In this document: positions 15,033-24,228 of the stretch, in pieces
Numbering within the stretch: the first letter of the stretch is position 1
How the letters are laid out: each line of letters begins with the position of its first letter
Origin: DASUXA01 sp036378155
Lineage (GTDB): Bacteria; Actinomycetota; Actinomycetes; Mycobacteriales; Micromonosporaceae
Length of the DNA stretch: 64,000 nucleotides
Direction: 5' to 3'
Assembly (NCBI GenBank): GCA_036378155.1
Contig: DASUXA010000109.1
Coordinates: 79,438-143,437 of the forward strand
Notes under the pieces: model-generated
What the model was told of the DNA's origin: nothing
Databases searched by the model: none
The model's input: the letters and a program-made list of their open reading frames with translations, nothing else
Made by a program: the position numbers and the translations under genes

Positions 15033-17393
15033 CTACGGCGGGCGTGACGCGAGGACCCGCCCGTGTACCGCGACGGCGAGTCCGTGCCCGGTGACCAGGA
15101 CGGCGACGTCTCCGCTGGTGTCGGTGCGCAGTACCCGCGCACCAGCGCGACTGAGCCGGTCGAGTGTCGGCAGGTTCGGGTGACCGTAGGGGTTGCCGAG
15201 CCCGACGGAGACCACCGCTACCGCCGGTCGGGCCGCGTCGAGCAGTCGCGGGTCCTGGTACGCCGATCCATGGTGGGCGACTTTGAGCACGTCGACCGGT
15301 GGTACGCCGGCCGCCACGAGATCTGCCTGCTCCTCGACCTCGGCATCCCCCATCAGCAGGATCCGCTCGCCGCGCACCTCGGCGAGCAGTACCAGCGAGT
15401 TGTTGTTGGGATCGGACCGGGTGCCGGTGAGCACCCGTGACGGCGCGAGCGCACGCAGGGCGACACCGCCCATGGTCGCGGTCCATCCTGCGCGTGCGGT
15501 GACGACCGGTACCCGGTGCTCGGCACTCGCCGTACCGACCTGCTGCCACCCCGCCGGTGGCGACAGGTACGGCGGTGCCACGACCTCGGCGACCGTCCGG
15601 CCGCGCAGCACGCCCGCGAACCCTCCGACGTGGTCCTCGTGGAAGTGGGTGATCACCAGCAGCGGTACCGCGACGACGTCGAGTTCGTCGAGGCAGCGGT
15701 CGACCGCCGCCGGGTCGGGTCCGGTGTCGATCACGATCGCCTGCCGTTCCCGGGTCGGCAGCACCAGGGCGTCACCCTGCCCGACGTCGCACGCGACGAA
15801 CACCGCACCCGGTGGCGGCCAACCCGTGGCGAACAGCCGTACCGGTACCGCGCCGAGCACCGTCGCGACCGTGACGATCATGGCGATCCGTCGCGCGACG
15901 GGCCGGCGTACCGCGAGCACCGCGACGAGCAGCAGCCCGGCCAGGAACAGGGCACCGCGGGTACCGGCGGGCCAGGGGATGAGCCCAGCCGGCGCTCCCG
16001 CCCCGATGTTGGCGACCGTGACCAGCCATCGCGCCGGCCACCAGGCGAGCCACGCGACGAACTGGGCTCCGGTCAGCCATACCGGCGACAGCAGCGCGGC
16101 TGCCACGCCGAGAACGGTCGCCGGGGCGACAGCCGGTACCGCGAGCAGGTTCGCCGGTACCGCGACGACACTGAACGTCCCCGAGATCCCGGCGATAACC
16201 GGGGCACAGGCGACCTGTGCCGCGGCCGGTACGGCGATCGCCTCGGCGACGCCGGCCGGTACACCCCTGCTCCGCAGCGCGGCCCGCCAGTGCGGAGCGA
16301 TGAGCAGCAGCCCGGCGGTGGCGAACACGGACAACGCGAAACCGGCGCTGGCCGCCAACGCTGGATCGATCACGAGCAGGACGGCGACGGTCGCGGCGAG
16401 GCCCGGCACGGCGGCGCGTGGACGACCGGAGGCGAGCGCCACCAGCCCCAGACCGCCCATCACGGCGGCGCGGAGCACGCTGGGCGACGGGCGGACCAGG
16501 ATGACGAAGCCGACCAACGCGATCGCGCCGAGCACGGCGGCGAGCCGAGGTCCTGCCCGGCACCACCGGGCGATGAGCAGGACCAGCCCGATCACCACGG
16601 CGACGTTCGAACCGGACACGGCGACGAGGTGGGTCATGCCGGTCGAGCGGAAGGTGTCCGCCAGCGCCGGATCGAGCCTGCTGGTGTCGCCGTCGACCAG
16701 ACCCGGCAGCAGCCCGGCTGCCTGCCCGGACAGAGGCCGGCAGGCGTTCTGCAGCCCGGAGCGTAGGGCGCCGGCCGCCCGCTGCAACCACGGCGGCCTG
16801 CCCACCAGCCGGGGAGCACCGGACACCGCGATGACCGCGGCGGTGAGATCGCCGCCCCGCGGCACCTGCAGCCGGCCGTCGAGGACGACCCGTTGCCCGG
16901 GCAACAACCCGCGCCACGACTCGTCCGTGGCCAGGACCAGGACCCGGACCTCCGGAACCGGACGCGGTCTGCCGTCGACGGCAAGCTGTTCGAGGGTTGC
17001 GGGAACCGCGTACGAGGCGGACCGTCCCCCGCGACCCACCGCTCGTGGATCGTCGTCGACGGTGATCCTCGCCGTCACCGTCGTCCGATGCCGTGCCACC
17101 TGCGCCAGCCCCGCGGAGTCGCGGACGGCGACGCGGGCGGCCGTCGCGCTCGCACCGACGAGGACGCCGAGCGTCATCGCGACTGCCACCCACGCCGCGC
17201 GCCGGTACGCCCCACCGCGCCGGCGAGCGGACCAGCCCGCGGCGACGGCAGACCCAGCGCCGGCGACCGCGAGCCACAGCCCGTCCCGCGCGGATAAATG
17301 CAGGACGGCGAGCGCGGACAACCAGACGGCGACCGTGAACCCGGCGAGACGCAGATCGGGTAGCTGCGTTTCGTCGGGCGCGGCGCCGCTCAC
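15033..17393 (-). CDS. comEC: ComEC/Rec2 family DNA uptake channel
   Basis: 786-residue polytopic membrane protein forming the inner-membrane channel for single-stranded DNA in natural transformation. N-terminal helices and an OB-like DUF4131 segment are followed by the Competence domain (GDTSRLDPALADTFRSTGMTH, then LVAVSGSNVAVV). The C-terminal metallo-beta-lactamase domain, with THFHEDH near residue 580, may be a nuclease. It overlaps comEA by four bases (ATGA), so the pair is one operon. Actinobacterial genomes commonly keep this pair without proven competence. Confidence 0.95.
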   Translation of the reverse strand: MSGAAPDETQLPDLRLAGFTVAVWLSALAVLHLSARDGLWLAVAGAGSAVAAGWSARRRGGAYRRAAWVAVAMTLGVLVGASATAARVAVRDSAGLAQVARHRTTVTARITVDDDPRAVGRGGRSASYAVPATLEQLAVDGRPRPVPEVRVLVLATDESWRGLLPGQRVVLDGRLQVPRGGDLTAAVIAVSGAPRLVGRPPWLQRAAGALRSGLQNACRPLSGQAAGLLPGLVDGDTSRLDPALADTFRSTGMTHLVAVSGSNVAVVIGLVLLIARWCRAGPRLAAVLGAIALVGFVILVRPSPSVLRAAVMGGLGLVALASGRPRAAVPGLAATVAVLLVIDPALAASAGFALSVFATAGLLLIAPHWRAALRSRGVPAGVAEAIAVPAAAQVACAPVIAGISGTFSVVAVPANLLAVPAVAPATVLGVAAALLSPVWLTGAQFVAWLAWWPARWLVTVANIGAGAPAGLIPWPAGTRGALFLAGLLLVAVLAVRRPVARRIAMIVTVATVLGAVPVRLFATGWPPPGAVFVACDVGQGDALVLPTRERQAIVIDTGPDPAAVDRCLDELDVVAVPLLVITHFHEDHVGGFAGVLRGRTVAEVVAPPYLSPPAGWQQVGTASAEHRVPVVTARAGWTATMGGVALRALAPSRVLTGTRSDPNNNSLVLLAEVRGERILLMGDAEVEEQADLVAAGVPPVDVLKVAHHGSAYQDPRLLDAARPAVAVVSVGLGNPYGHPNLPTLDRLSRAGARVLRTDTSGDVAVLVTGHGLAVAVHGRVLASRPP

Positions 17394-18217
17394 ACCGTCA
17401 CCCGGTCTTTGATCTGCGCGAACTTCGCGTCGCCGATGCCCTCCACGTGGCGCAGGTCGTCGACGGAGTTGAACGGTCCGTGCTCTCGGCGGTAGTCGAG
17501 GATGCGCTGCGCCAGCGCGGGACCGATGCCGGGAAGCGAATCGAGTTGGGCCGAAGTCGCTGTGTTCAGATTGACCAGACCTGCCGTTGACGCGCCGCCG
17601 GCCTCACCCGCAGCCTCGGGCGGAGGCGTCACGCCCACGACGATCAGTTCGCCGTCCGTCAGCTTCCGGGCGAGGTTGAGGAACGAGAGGTCGGTGCCGG
17701 GAAGCGCACCCCCGGCGGCTTCGAGCGCGTCCGCGACGCGAGCCCCGGCGGGCAGCCGGACCAGACCGGGGTGACGGACCCGACCGGCGACCGCTACCAC
17801 GACGCTCGCGCCGCTGGGCGACGCGGTCGCGGACACAGTGGACGTCCGCGTCGCGGCGACTGGCTCGACGTGCGGCCCCGCCCGCCAGGCCAGCAGCGCT
17901 GCCCCGAGCACGACCACCGCGGCGACGAGCGCCAGGGCGCGCACCCCGCGCCGCCCCGGATCGAACGCGCCCAAGGCGGAACGCAGGGGCGTAGGCGCCG
18001 GGGCGTCGCGCCCTGTTCCATCGAGTGGGCGCGCGGGCTCCGGCTCAGCTGCCCACGAAGCGGCGTCGACCTGTACCGCCTCGGTCGGCGGTGCGGAAGA
18101 CGCCCGGGGCTCGCTCAGTCGCTCCGCCGACGCGCCGTTGAGATCAGCCAGCACGTCCACCAGCCGACGCCGCGCGTCGGGATCGACCACCCGGTCGTCA
18201 TGCCTCATCCCACCCAT
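17390..18217 (-). CDS. comEA: ComEA family DNA-binding protein
   Basis: 275 residues: a cytoplasmic N-terminus of about 95, one membrane helix (ALALVAAVVVLGAALLAW), a SLBB-like domain (VVVAVAGRVRHPGLVRLPAG) and a C-terminal pair of helix-hairpin-helix motifs (LNTATSAQLDSLPGIGPALA, then VEGIGDAKFAQIKDRV). It captures double-stranded DNA outside the membrane and hands it to ComEC. TAATCT at 18226-18231 (minus strand) lies eight bases before ATG 18217 with no ribosome site, indicating a leaderless transcript for the comEA-comEC operon. Confidence 0.94.
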   Translation of the reverse strand: MGGMRHDDRVVDPDARRRLVDVLADLNGASAERLSEPRASSAPPTEAVQVDAASWAAEPEPARPLDGTGRDAPAPTPLRSALGAFDPGRRGVRALALVAAVVVLGAALLAWRAGPHVEPVAATRTSTVSATASPSGASVVVAVAGRVRHPGLVRLPAGARVADALEAAGGALPGTDLSFLNLARKLTDGELIVVGVTPPPEAAGEAGGASTAGLVNLNTATSAQLDSLPGIGPALAQRILDYRREHGPFNSVDDLRHVEGIGDAKFAQIKDRVTV

Positions 18218-18325
18218 GGCGGGCGAGATTAGGGGCGGCGCGCGGACCGGCGACTCTCCCGCGAGGCGACCTGTGGACAGCGAGGGTACTTGTGGACGAC
18301 GCGACCCACCGCCGTCCGGTCTGGT

Positions 18326-19186
18326 TCAGTCGACCGCGTGAACCACGACGCACGCCATACCCGGACCGACGTGAGCGCCGACGGCGGCTCCGACCTCGGT
18401 GACGTACCGGCGACGCAACCGCCCGCCCAGCCGCTCGGCCATCCGATCGGCGAGTTCGGCGGCTCGGTCGGCAGCGCCGAGATGGTGTACGGCGACGTCC
18501 ACCGTGGACGATCCTGCCGCCTCGACGGCGAGGTCCACGAGCCGGGCGAGGGCGCGGGAGGTGGTACGCACACGGTCGCGCACCACGATCTCCCCGTCGG
18601 AGACGTACAAGATCGGCTTCACCGACAACGCGTTGCCGAGCAATGCGGAGGCAGCACCGATCCGGCCGCCCCGCCGCAGGTATTCCAGCGTGTCGACGTA
18701 GAAGAACGCGCTGGTGCGGGCGACCGCGTGCTCCGCCGCCTCGCGAGCTGCCCGGGCGTCGCCGCCGTGCGCCGCCTCGGCAGCGGCGAGCGCGACGAAA
18801 CCGAGTCCCATCCCCGTCGACCGCGAGTCCACGACCTGTACCCGCCCATCGAAGTCGCGAGCGGCGAGCGCGGCTGCCTCGAGCGTCCCGGAGAGCTTCG
18901 TCGACAGGTGCACGGACACGACAGCGCCCGCTCCGCAATCCAACAGCCGCTGGTACACCTCGGCGAACCGGGCGGGAGCGGGTCGCGACGTGGTGACGGC
19001 GGCCCGCCGGTCGGCGAGGGCGCGGGCGACGTCAGCCGGGGTGACGTCCACGCCCTCCAGGCCCTCGACGCCGTTGACAGCCACCGCGAGGGGCACCACC
19101 GTCAGTCCCGCCTCGCCGGCGACCTCGGCAGGCAGGGAGGCAGTGGAGTCGGTGACCACCGCGACGGTCTCGGTTACGCCGGGCAT
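18326..19186 (-). CDS. DegV family protein
   Basis: 286-residue DegV-fold fatty-acid-binding protein. The start TVAVVTDSTASLPAEVAGEAG carries the STASL signature; TSRPAPARFAEVYQRL and VVSVHLSTKLSGTLEAA form the lipid-binding pocket region. In Firmicutes, homologues (FakB) present acyl chains to the kinase FakA; no FakA is in the window, so the role here is open. TACCGT at 19193-19198 (minus strand) ends six bases before ATG 19186, suggesting a leaderless mRNA. Confidence 0.93.
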   Translation of the reverse strand: MPGVTETVAVVTDSTASLPAEVAGEAGLTVVPLAVAVNGVEGLEGVDVTPADVARALADRRAAVTTSRPAPARFAEVYQRLLDCGAGAVVSVHLSTKLSGTLEAAALAARDFDGRVQVVDSRSTGMGLGFVALAAAEAAHGGDARAAREAAEHAVARTSAFFYVDTLEYLRRGGRIGAASALLGNALSVKPILYVSDGEIVVRDRVRTTSRALARLVDLAVEAAGSSTVDVAVHHLGAADRAAELADRMAERLGGRLRRRYVTEVGAAVGAHVGPGMACVVVHAVD

Positions 19187-19224
19187 GCGGGCACGGTATC
19201 CGATCCGTTCGGATCACCGTCCGG

Positions 19225-19656
19225 TCATGCCGGGTGCGCCTCGCTCACCTCGAACGGGATGCCCTGCATGCAGGTCGTCATGACCCCCGGCGCGGTCCGT
19301 CCGCGCACGGTGACCCGGGCGCCCGGGCGCACGACGTCGGGGTCGGCGTCGAGCAGCAGGTACGTCACGCCCTCGTGGGTCAGCACGAGGCAACCCCGCT
19401 CGACGCCGGCTTCCACGGTCCCGCGCAGCGTCATCGACTGTGGTGCCGGCGTCCCGGTGCCGGGCGGGGGCGTGCGGGACAGTGAGAACCCCGGCGACGG
19501 ACGCCGTGGCGGCGTCGCCGACGAGTCAGCCGACATCTTGCCTCCCGGTGTCGCCTGGTGGTCGCCGGGCGCGGCGCACCCCGCAAGCGTCGTCCCGCAG
19601 CCCGCGAGGGTCGCCATGCAGACCGCGACCGCCACGACGGCGTGCCTCGTCGTCAC
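19225..19656 (-). CDS. Putative lipoprotein with DUF5818-like domain
   Basis: 143-residue exported lipoprotein. The signal peptide ends in a lipobox TLAGC (Cys20), and a second TLAGC follows at Cys27, so the lipidated Cys could be either. After a Ser/Pro/Thr linker comes a small beta domain (LRGTVEAGVERGCLVLTHEG, VTYLLLDADPD, VTVRGRTAPGVMTTCMQGIP) with two Cys that could pair. The pattern resembles actinobacterial DUF5818 lipoproteins of unknown function. It follows the phosphatase gene on the same strand. Confidence 0.75.
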   Translation of the reverse strand: MTTRHAVVAVAVCMATLAGCGTTLAGCAAPGDHQATPGGKMSADSSATPPRRPSPGFSLSRTPPPGTGTPAPQSMTLRGTVEAGVERGCLVLTHEGVTYLLLDADPDVVRPGARVTVRGRTAPGVMTTCMQGIPFEVSEAHPA

Positions 19657-19699
19657 GTACGTCGGACGGTACCGCCGGTCGCATGGTTCCGCCGCTCGG

Positions 19700-20296
19700 C
19701 TAGGAGAGGTTGTGTCCTCGCAACTGCCAGCCCCGGACCCGGTCGTGCCGGAGCAACGACCAGTGACAGTTCTCGAGTACCGCGATCGTCGCGGCGACCG
19801 GGCGCGGCCAGCCCAACAGCGTCATCATGCCGTACTTGGCCGCGCCGCCGTGCGTGGCGACCACGACCGTCCCGCCCGGCGCGAGGTCGGCGGCGTCCTG
19901 CAACGCCGCTGCGACCCGCTTGGCCAGGTCGTCCAGGTCCTCGATGTCGCACCCGTCGACCGGCTCGAAGCGCCGCCAACGGGCGTACTCCTCCGGGTAC
20001 CGGACCGCCAGTTCCTGATGGGTCAGTCCCTGCCACTGCCCGTAGTACCGCTCGCGCAGCCGGGCGTCCGTGCGGACCGGCAGTGCGGTCAGGCGAGCCA
20101 ACTCGTCGGCGGTGTCCACGGCCCGGCGAAGGTCGCTGGCGACGATCGCGTCGACGCCGAGCGTGGCGAGCCGCCCGGCCGCCGCCGCTGCCTGGGCACG
20201 CCCCGTCTCGTTGAGATCAACGTCCTCCTGGCCCTGGAAGCGCCCGTCGTGGTTCCACATGGTCTGTCCGTGGCGCCACAGCACCAGACGCGTCAT
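19700..20296 (-). CDS. Histidine phosphatase family protein
   Basis: 198-residue member of the phosphoglycerate mutase-like superfamily. RHGQ at residues 8-11 holds the phosphorylated His9, followed by FQGQEDVDLNETG and the second His in VATHGG. Neighbours are typical: it overlaps rsfS by four bases (ATGA). Homologues in this position in actinobacteria are annotated as phosphoglycerate mutase or glucosyl-3-phosphoglycerate phosphatase; specificity cannot be decided here. Confidence 0.9.
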   Translation of the reverse strand: MTRLVLWRHGQTMWNHDGRFQGQEDVDLNETGRAQAAAAAGRLATLGVDAIVASDLRRAVDTADELARLTALPVRTDARLRERYYGQWQGLTHQELAVRYPEEYARWRRFEPVDGCDIEDLDDLAKRVAAALQDAADLAPGGTVVVATHGGAAKYGMMTLLGWPRPVAATIAVLENCHWSLLRHDRVRGWQLRGHNLS

Positions 20297-20697
20297 GCGG
20301 CGTCACCCGCGGTCCCCTCCGCGGACACCAGGTCGCGGTCGACGAACGGGATCACCGGGCAGTCCTTCCACAACCGGTCCAGCGAGTAGAACTCGCGTTC
20401 CTCGGTGTGCTGCACATGGACTACGAGATCGACATAGTCGAGCAGGACCCAGCGGCCGGCGCGTTCGCCCTCGCGACGCACCGGCTTGGCCTTCTCGGGC
20501 AGGTCCACCAGCCGTTCCTCGATCGCGTCCACGATCGCCTGGACCTGTCGCTCGTTGGGTGCCGAGGCAAGCAGGAACGCGTCGGTGATCACCATCTGGT
20601 CGGCGACGTCCAGGATGACGATGTCCTGCGCCTTCTTGTCAGCGGCTGCCTGCGCGGCGGCCAACGCCAGTTCACGGGCGCGCTCCGAAGCGGGCAC
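20293..20697 (-). CDS. rsfS: Ribosome silencing factor RsfS
   Basis: 134-residue RsfS/YbeB/Iojap protein. It binds uL14 and blocks joining of the ribosomal subunits when nutrients are short. Conserved parts are KKAQDIVILDVADQMVITDA, AIVDAIEERL, the WVLLDYVDLVVHV core and the REFYSLDRLWKD tail. It starts at GTG 20697 with AAGGAGTCCG upstream. Gene order nadD-rsfS-phosphatase is the standard actinobacterial operon. Confidence 0.96.
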   Translation of the reverse strand: MPASERARELALAAAQAAADKKAQDIVILDVADQMVITDAFLLASAPNERQVQAIVDAIEERLVDLPEKAKPVRREGERAGRWVLLDYVDLVVHVQHTEEREFYSLDRLWKDCPVIPFVDRDLVSAEGTAGDAA

Positions 20698-20820
20698 CGG
20701 ACTCCTTCCTTCGATGTGCTCCGCACCACGACGCCGAGGTGGACGCCGGGCGCGGCTGTACGTCCTAGCCTCTCACGCTCCCGGTACCCAGGCGCGGGCC
20801 CGGCGACACCGCGAGCGGAC

Positions 20821-21411
20821 TTAGCGGTACAAATGCCTCTTTGCGATGTATTGCACCACTCCGTCCGGTACCAGGTACCACACCGGCTTGCCGGCCCGTA
20901 CCCGCGCCCGACAGTCGGACGACGAGATCGCCATCGCCGGTACCTGGATCAGGCTCACCGTATCGGCAGGCAGATGCGCGTCGGACAGCACGAACCCTGG
21001 TCGGGTCACGGCGATGAAGCGCGCCAGCTCGAAGCAGGTCTCCGCGTCCTTCCAAGTGAGGATCTTCGCCAGGGCATCCGCCCCGGTGATGAAGAACAAC
21101 TCTGCGTCGTCGCCGTACACCTTCTTGAGGTCACGCAGCGTGTCGACGGTGTACGTCGGACCCGGGCGGTCGATGTCGGCGCGGCTGACCTGGAAACGCG
21201 GGTTGGACGCGGTCGCGATGACGGTCATCAGGTACCGGTCCTCGGCGGCCGTGACCTCGGTTCGCGACTTCTGCCACGGCTGACCGGTCGGCACGAAGAC
21301 CACCTCGTCCAGGGCGAACCGGTCCGCGACCTCGCTCGCCGCCACCAGGTGGCCGTTGTGGATCGGGTCGAAGGTGCCACCCATGATCCCGATCCGACGC
21401 GCGTCTCCCAC
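20821..21411 (-). CDS. nadD: Nicotinate-nucleotide adenylyltransferase
   Basis: 196-residue NadD joining nicotinate mononucleotide and ATP to deaminated NAD in NAD synthesis. It has the nucleotidyltransferase motif GGTFDPIHNGHL (residues 11-22), FVPTGQPWQK, the FFITGADALAKILTW substrate region and the C-terminal ISSSDCRARV (SSTxxR-like) motif. The start is GTG 21411: TACGAT (21424-21419, minus strand) stands exactly seven bases before it, and no ribosome site exists. This is the leaderless pattern, and the longer frame beginning at 21429 would start upstream of the transcript. Confidence 0.95.
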   Translation of the reverse strand: MGDARRIGIMGGTFDPIHNGHLVAASEVADRFALDEVVFVPTGQPWQKSRTEVTAAEDRYLMTVIATASNPRFQVSRADIDRPGPTYTVDTLRDLKKVYGDDAELFFITGADALAKILTWKDAETCFELARFIAVTRPGFVLSDAHLPADTVSLIQVPAMAISSSDCRARVRAGKPVWYLVPDGVVQYIAKRHLYR

Positions 21412-21489
21412 GGCCCAGATCGTAGCCACCTGACGGCGGCGCGTTCGTCACGATCACTACTTGCGCCGGTCGCAGCCTTGATCAGCGGG

Positions 21490-24009
21490 TCACGCCGGTT
21501 CCTTCGCGCTCAGTTCGCGCGCCGCGAGCGACCGACGCAGATCGTCGGTCGCGTCGACGACGGCCCGACGCAGTCCCGGATGCAAGTCGGCTCGCTGCAG
21601 CATCGCCTCGGCCGCTTCGACGGTGAACGGGTCGACCGCGTAGTTCGGGAACGCTGCCGCCGCCAGGAATTCGGCGACGGTACCGCCCCGCCGGGCTGCC
21701 ACGACCGGCATGTCCGCGAAGTACCGCGCCACGTACGGTGCCGTCAACTCCTGCTGTTCCGGCTGCCAGAAGCCCGCTCCGACGGCGTAGAGCACCCGGT
21801 GCGACAGCGAATCGTCCGAGACGACAGCTCGCCAGGCAGCCGCCTTCGCCTCCGGATCGGCGACCGCGGCACGGCACCGCGCCGCGTGCTCGGCACCGGA
21901 CGCGGTGCGGTCGCGCTGGTACTCCGCCGCGACGTCGGCAACCGTCGCCGCGCCGAGTTGGGCCAGCCGGTACAGCACCGTCCACCGCACCTCGGCGTCG
22001 ACGACCAGCCCGGTCGGTACGTCGTCGCCCGCGAGCCAGGCACGCAGCCTCGGCACGTCGTCGGGACCGGCACAGGTCGCCCAGCCCTTGGCCGCGGCGA
22101 GCTGGCGGGTACTCCCCGCCGGCGCGCTGTCCAGCCTCGTCGCGCAGGCATCGGCGAGCGCGGCGAGGGCGGCGCGACGCCGGTCCGGCGGCAGGTACCG
22201 CTTGACCGCGAACCCGCGCGCCTGGGCGAGCACCGCGTCGAACACGGCGAGCACCGGCTCGCCGGGCAGCCCGGCGACGGCGAGTTCGACGTACCGCTGC
22301 GCGGGCAGCAGCGCGTCGCGGGTGGCTTCCCACGCCGACGCCCACAGCAGCGCGCGGGCCAGGGTGTCGTCCAGGGCGGGCAGCAGCCGGGGCAGCGTCG
22401 CCAGCTGGGTCGGGTCGAGACGGACCTTGGCGAACGTGAGGTCGCCGTCGTTGACCAGCAGCAGATCCGCGGCGGGCACGCCGGTCAGCGCCGGTACCGC
22501 GACCCGTTCCGCGTCGGCGTCGAGATCGATCTCCAGCCGCTCACGACGCACCAGCGCCGACCCGACCACGTCGTACAGCCCGAGCCCGATCCGGTGCGGG
22601 CGTCCCGGACGGGTCCGGCGTACCAGCTCGACCGAGGTGTACCGGTCGTCGGAGACGTCCACGGTCACCGCCGGGGCCAGCACGTCCACCCCCGGCTCAC
22701 GCAGCCAGACCCGCGCCCAGTGCTCCAGGTCGCGTCCGCTCGCCGCGCTCAGCGCGGCGAGCAGGTCCGCGAGGGTCGCGTTGCCGAAGGCGTGGGCGTC
22801 GAAGTACCGCCGCAGACCCGCGAAGAACGCCTCGTCGCCCAGCCACGCGACGAGTTGACGCAGGACGGAGGCGCCTTTGGCGTACGAGATCGGATCGAAG
22901 TTGAGCAACGCCAGGGCGGTGTCCGCGACGTCGGCCGACACCGGGTGCGTCGACGGGCGCTGGTCGGCGGCGTACCCAGCCGCCTTCTCACCGACCGCGA
23001 ACCTGGTCCACCCCCAGTCGAACCGGGTCGCTTCCACCGTGACACGGGTACCGGCGTAGGTCGCGAACGACTCGTTCAGCCACAGGTCGTCCCACCACCG
23101 CATGGTGACCAGGTCACCGAACCACATGTGGGCCATCTCGTGCGCGATGATCGCGGCGCGTCGCTGCCGCTCCGCCTCGGTCACCGGTCCGCGGAAGATC
23201 AAATCATCCCGGAACGTCACGCAGCCCGGGTTCTCCATCGCGCCGAACTGGAACTCCGGCACGAACACCTGGTCGTACTTGCCGAACGGGTACCGCACCC
23301 CGAACAGCTCGTGGTAGCGGTCCAGGCACGCCCTGGTCACCTCGATGATCTCCGGCGCCTCGCGTTCCAGATGCTCGACCAGCGACGCCCGCGCGTACAC
23401 ACCCAGCGCGATCCCGTCGTGTTCCGCGGTCACGGCGCGGTACGGACCCGCGGCGAGGGTAGTGAAGTATGTGGCGAGCGGTCGCGTGGCGGCGAACTCC
23501 CACCGCCCGCCCGCTGTCGACCGGACCGCACCGTTCGCGACGACCGACCAGTCCTCCGGCGCGGTCACCCGCAAAGTGACCGGCGCTTTGAGATCAGGCT
23601 GGTCGAAACACGCGAAGACCCGGGGCGCGGCGTCCAGGAAGGTCATCGCGTACACGTACACCTCGCCGTCCGCCGGATCCACGAACCGGTGCAGTCCCTC
23701 GCCCGTGTTCGTGTACGCCATCCGCGCGTCGACCACGAGTTCGTTGTCCGGGCGCAGATCGGTCAGCGGGAACCGTCCCTCGGACACCAGCCCCGGGTCG
23801 AGATCGACTCCGTTGAGCCGGACGTGCCGCAACTCGGTACCCGACACCTCGACGAACGTCGATGCGCCCGGTCGGCTACAGCTGAACCTGACGGTGCTGG
23901 TGGAGCCGAAGACGTCGGCGCCCAGGGTCAGGTCGATGTCGACGTCGTAGCCGGCGACGCGGAGCAGCGCCGCGCGCTCGGTCGCCTCGGTCCGGGTCAA
24001 CGCAGGCAT
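21490..24009 (-). CDS. pepN: M1 family aminopeptidase N
   Basis: 839-residue zinc metallo-aminopeptidase removing N-terminal residues from peptides. GAMEN is at residues 256-260, and the zinc motif HEMAHMWFGD at 290-299 is followed by WLNESFATY, giving the HExxH-x18-E ligand set. A C-terminal alpha-helical ERAP1-like domain closes the active site. Length is normal for the actinobacterial PepN type. The start is ATG 24009 (MPALTRTEATERAALL) with AGGA upstream; ATG 24045 is rejected because the added residues are not conserved. It is divergent from the trp leader, sharing a 71-bp region. Confidence 0.95.
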   Translation of the reverse strand: MPALTRTEATERAALLRVAGYDVDIDLTLGADVFGSTSTVRFSCSRPGASTFVEVSGTELRHVRLNGVDLDPGLVSEGRFPLTDLRPDNELVVDARMAYTNTGEGLHRFVDPADGEVYVYAMTFLDAAPRVFACFDQPDLKAPVTLRVTAPEDWSVVANGAVRSTAGGRWEFAATRPLATYFTTLAAGPYRAVTAEHDGIALGVYARASLVEHLEREAPEIIEVTRACLDRYHELFGVRYPFGKYDQVFVPEFQFGAMENPGCVTFRDDLIFRGPVTEAERQRRAAIIAHEMAHMWFGDLVTMRWWDDLWLNESFATYAGTRVTVEATRFDWGWTRFAVGEKAAGYAADQRPSTHPVSADVADTALALLNFDPISYAKGASVLRQLVAWLGDEAFFAGLRRYFDAHAFGNATLADLLAALSAASGRDLEHWARVWLREPGVDVLAPAVTVDVSDDRYTSVELVRRTRPGRPHRIGLGLYDVVGSALVRRERLEIDLDADAERVAVPALTGVPAADLLLVNDGDLTFAKVRLDPTQLATLPRLLPALDDTLARALLWASAWEATRDALLPAQRYVELAVAGLPGEPVLAVFDAVLAQARGFAVKRYLPPDRRRAALAALADACATRLDSAPAGSTRQLAAAKGWATCAGPDDVPRLRAWLAGDDVPTGLVVDAEVRWTVLYRLAQLGAATVADVAAEYQRDRTASGAEHAARCRAAVADPEAKAAAWRAVVSDDSLSHRVLYAVGAGFWQPEQQELTAPYVARYFADMPVVAARRGGTVAEFLAAAAFPNYAVDPFTVEAAEAMLQRADLHPGLRRAVVDATDDLRRSLAARELSAKEPA

Positions 24010-24067
24010 GCCGGCATCCTGCCCGACGGTCGCGCCTGCGGGCATCCCGGATACCCCGTCTGGGCGC

Positions 24068-24177
24068 TACACTGTCCGGCATGCGGATGTCGCCGAATCT
24101 CGGCTGGTGGGCGCCCTGACGGGCGGCCCATTCCCGCATACCCAACGACCACACGGCCGCCCAGTCCGGGCGGCCGT
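24068..24177 (+). promoter_or_regulatory. Trp attenuator controlling trpS
   Basis: TACACT at 24068-24073 and seven bases before ATG 24081 form a leaderless promoter. The leader peptide has tandem Trp codons at 24105-24110. Alternative RNA pairings are visible: segment 1 CGCCC (24112-24116) with GGGCG (24121-24125); segment 2 GGGCGGCC (24121-24128) with segment 3 GGCCGCCC (24155-24162) as antiterminator; and segment 3 with segment 4 as a perfect 10-bp terminator (24153-24162 with 24168-24177, loop of 5). A ribosome stalled at the Trp codons frees segment 2 and prevents the terminator. A ribosome reaching the TGA at 24117 covers segment 2 and lets it form. Confidence 0.85.
24081..24119 (+). CDS. 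Trp leader peptide
   Basis: Twelve codons, reading MRMSPNLGWWAP and then TGA. Two adjacent Trp codons in so short a peptide, a leaderless start and a downstream terminator/antiterminator pair identify it as a regulatory leader peptide. It senses charged tRNA-Trp and has no function as a product. It lies 109 bases before trpS. Confidence 0.85.
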   Translation: MRMSPNLGWWAP

Positions 24178-24228
24178 CGTCATGCGCGCCGAACCAGCGG
24201 CTGGGCGTCGACAGCGAAGGAGACCCCG

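Noticed and set aside
15193..17412. A plus-strand open frame of 739 codons opposite comEC
   Set aside because: Ser/Thr/Arg-rich with no family features, fully inside comEC on the other strand.
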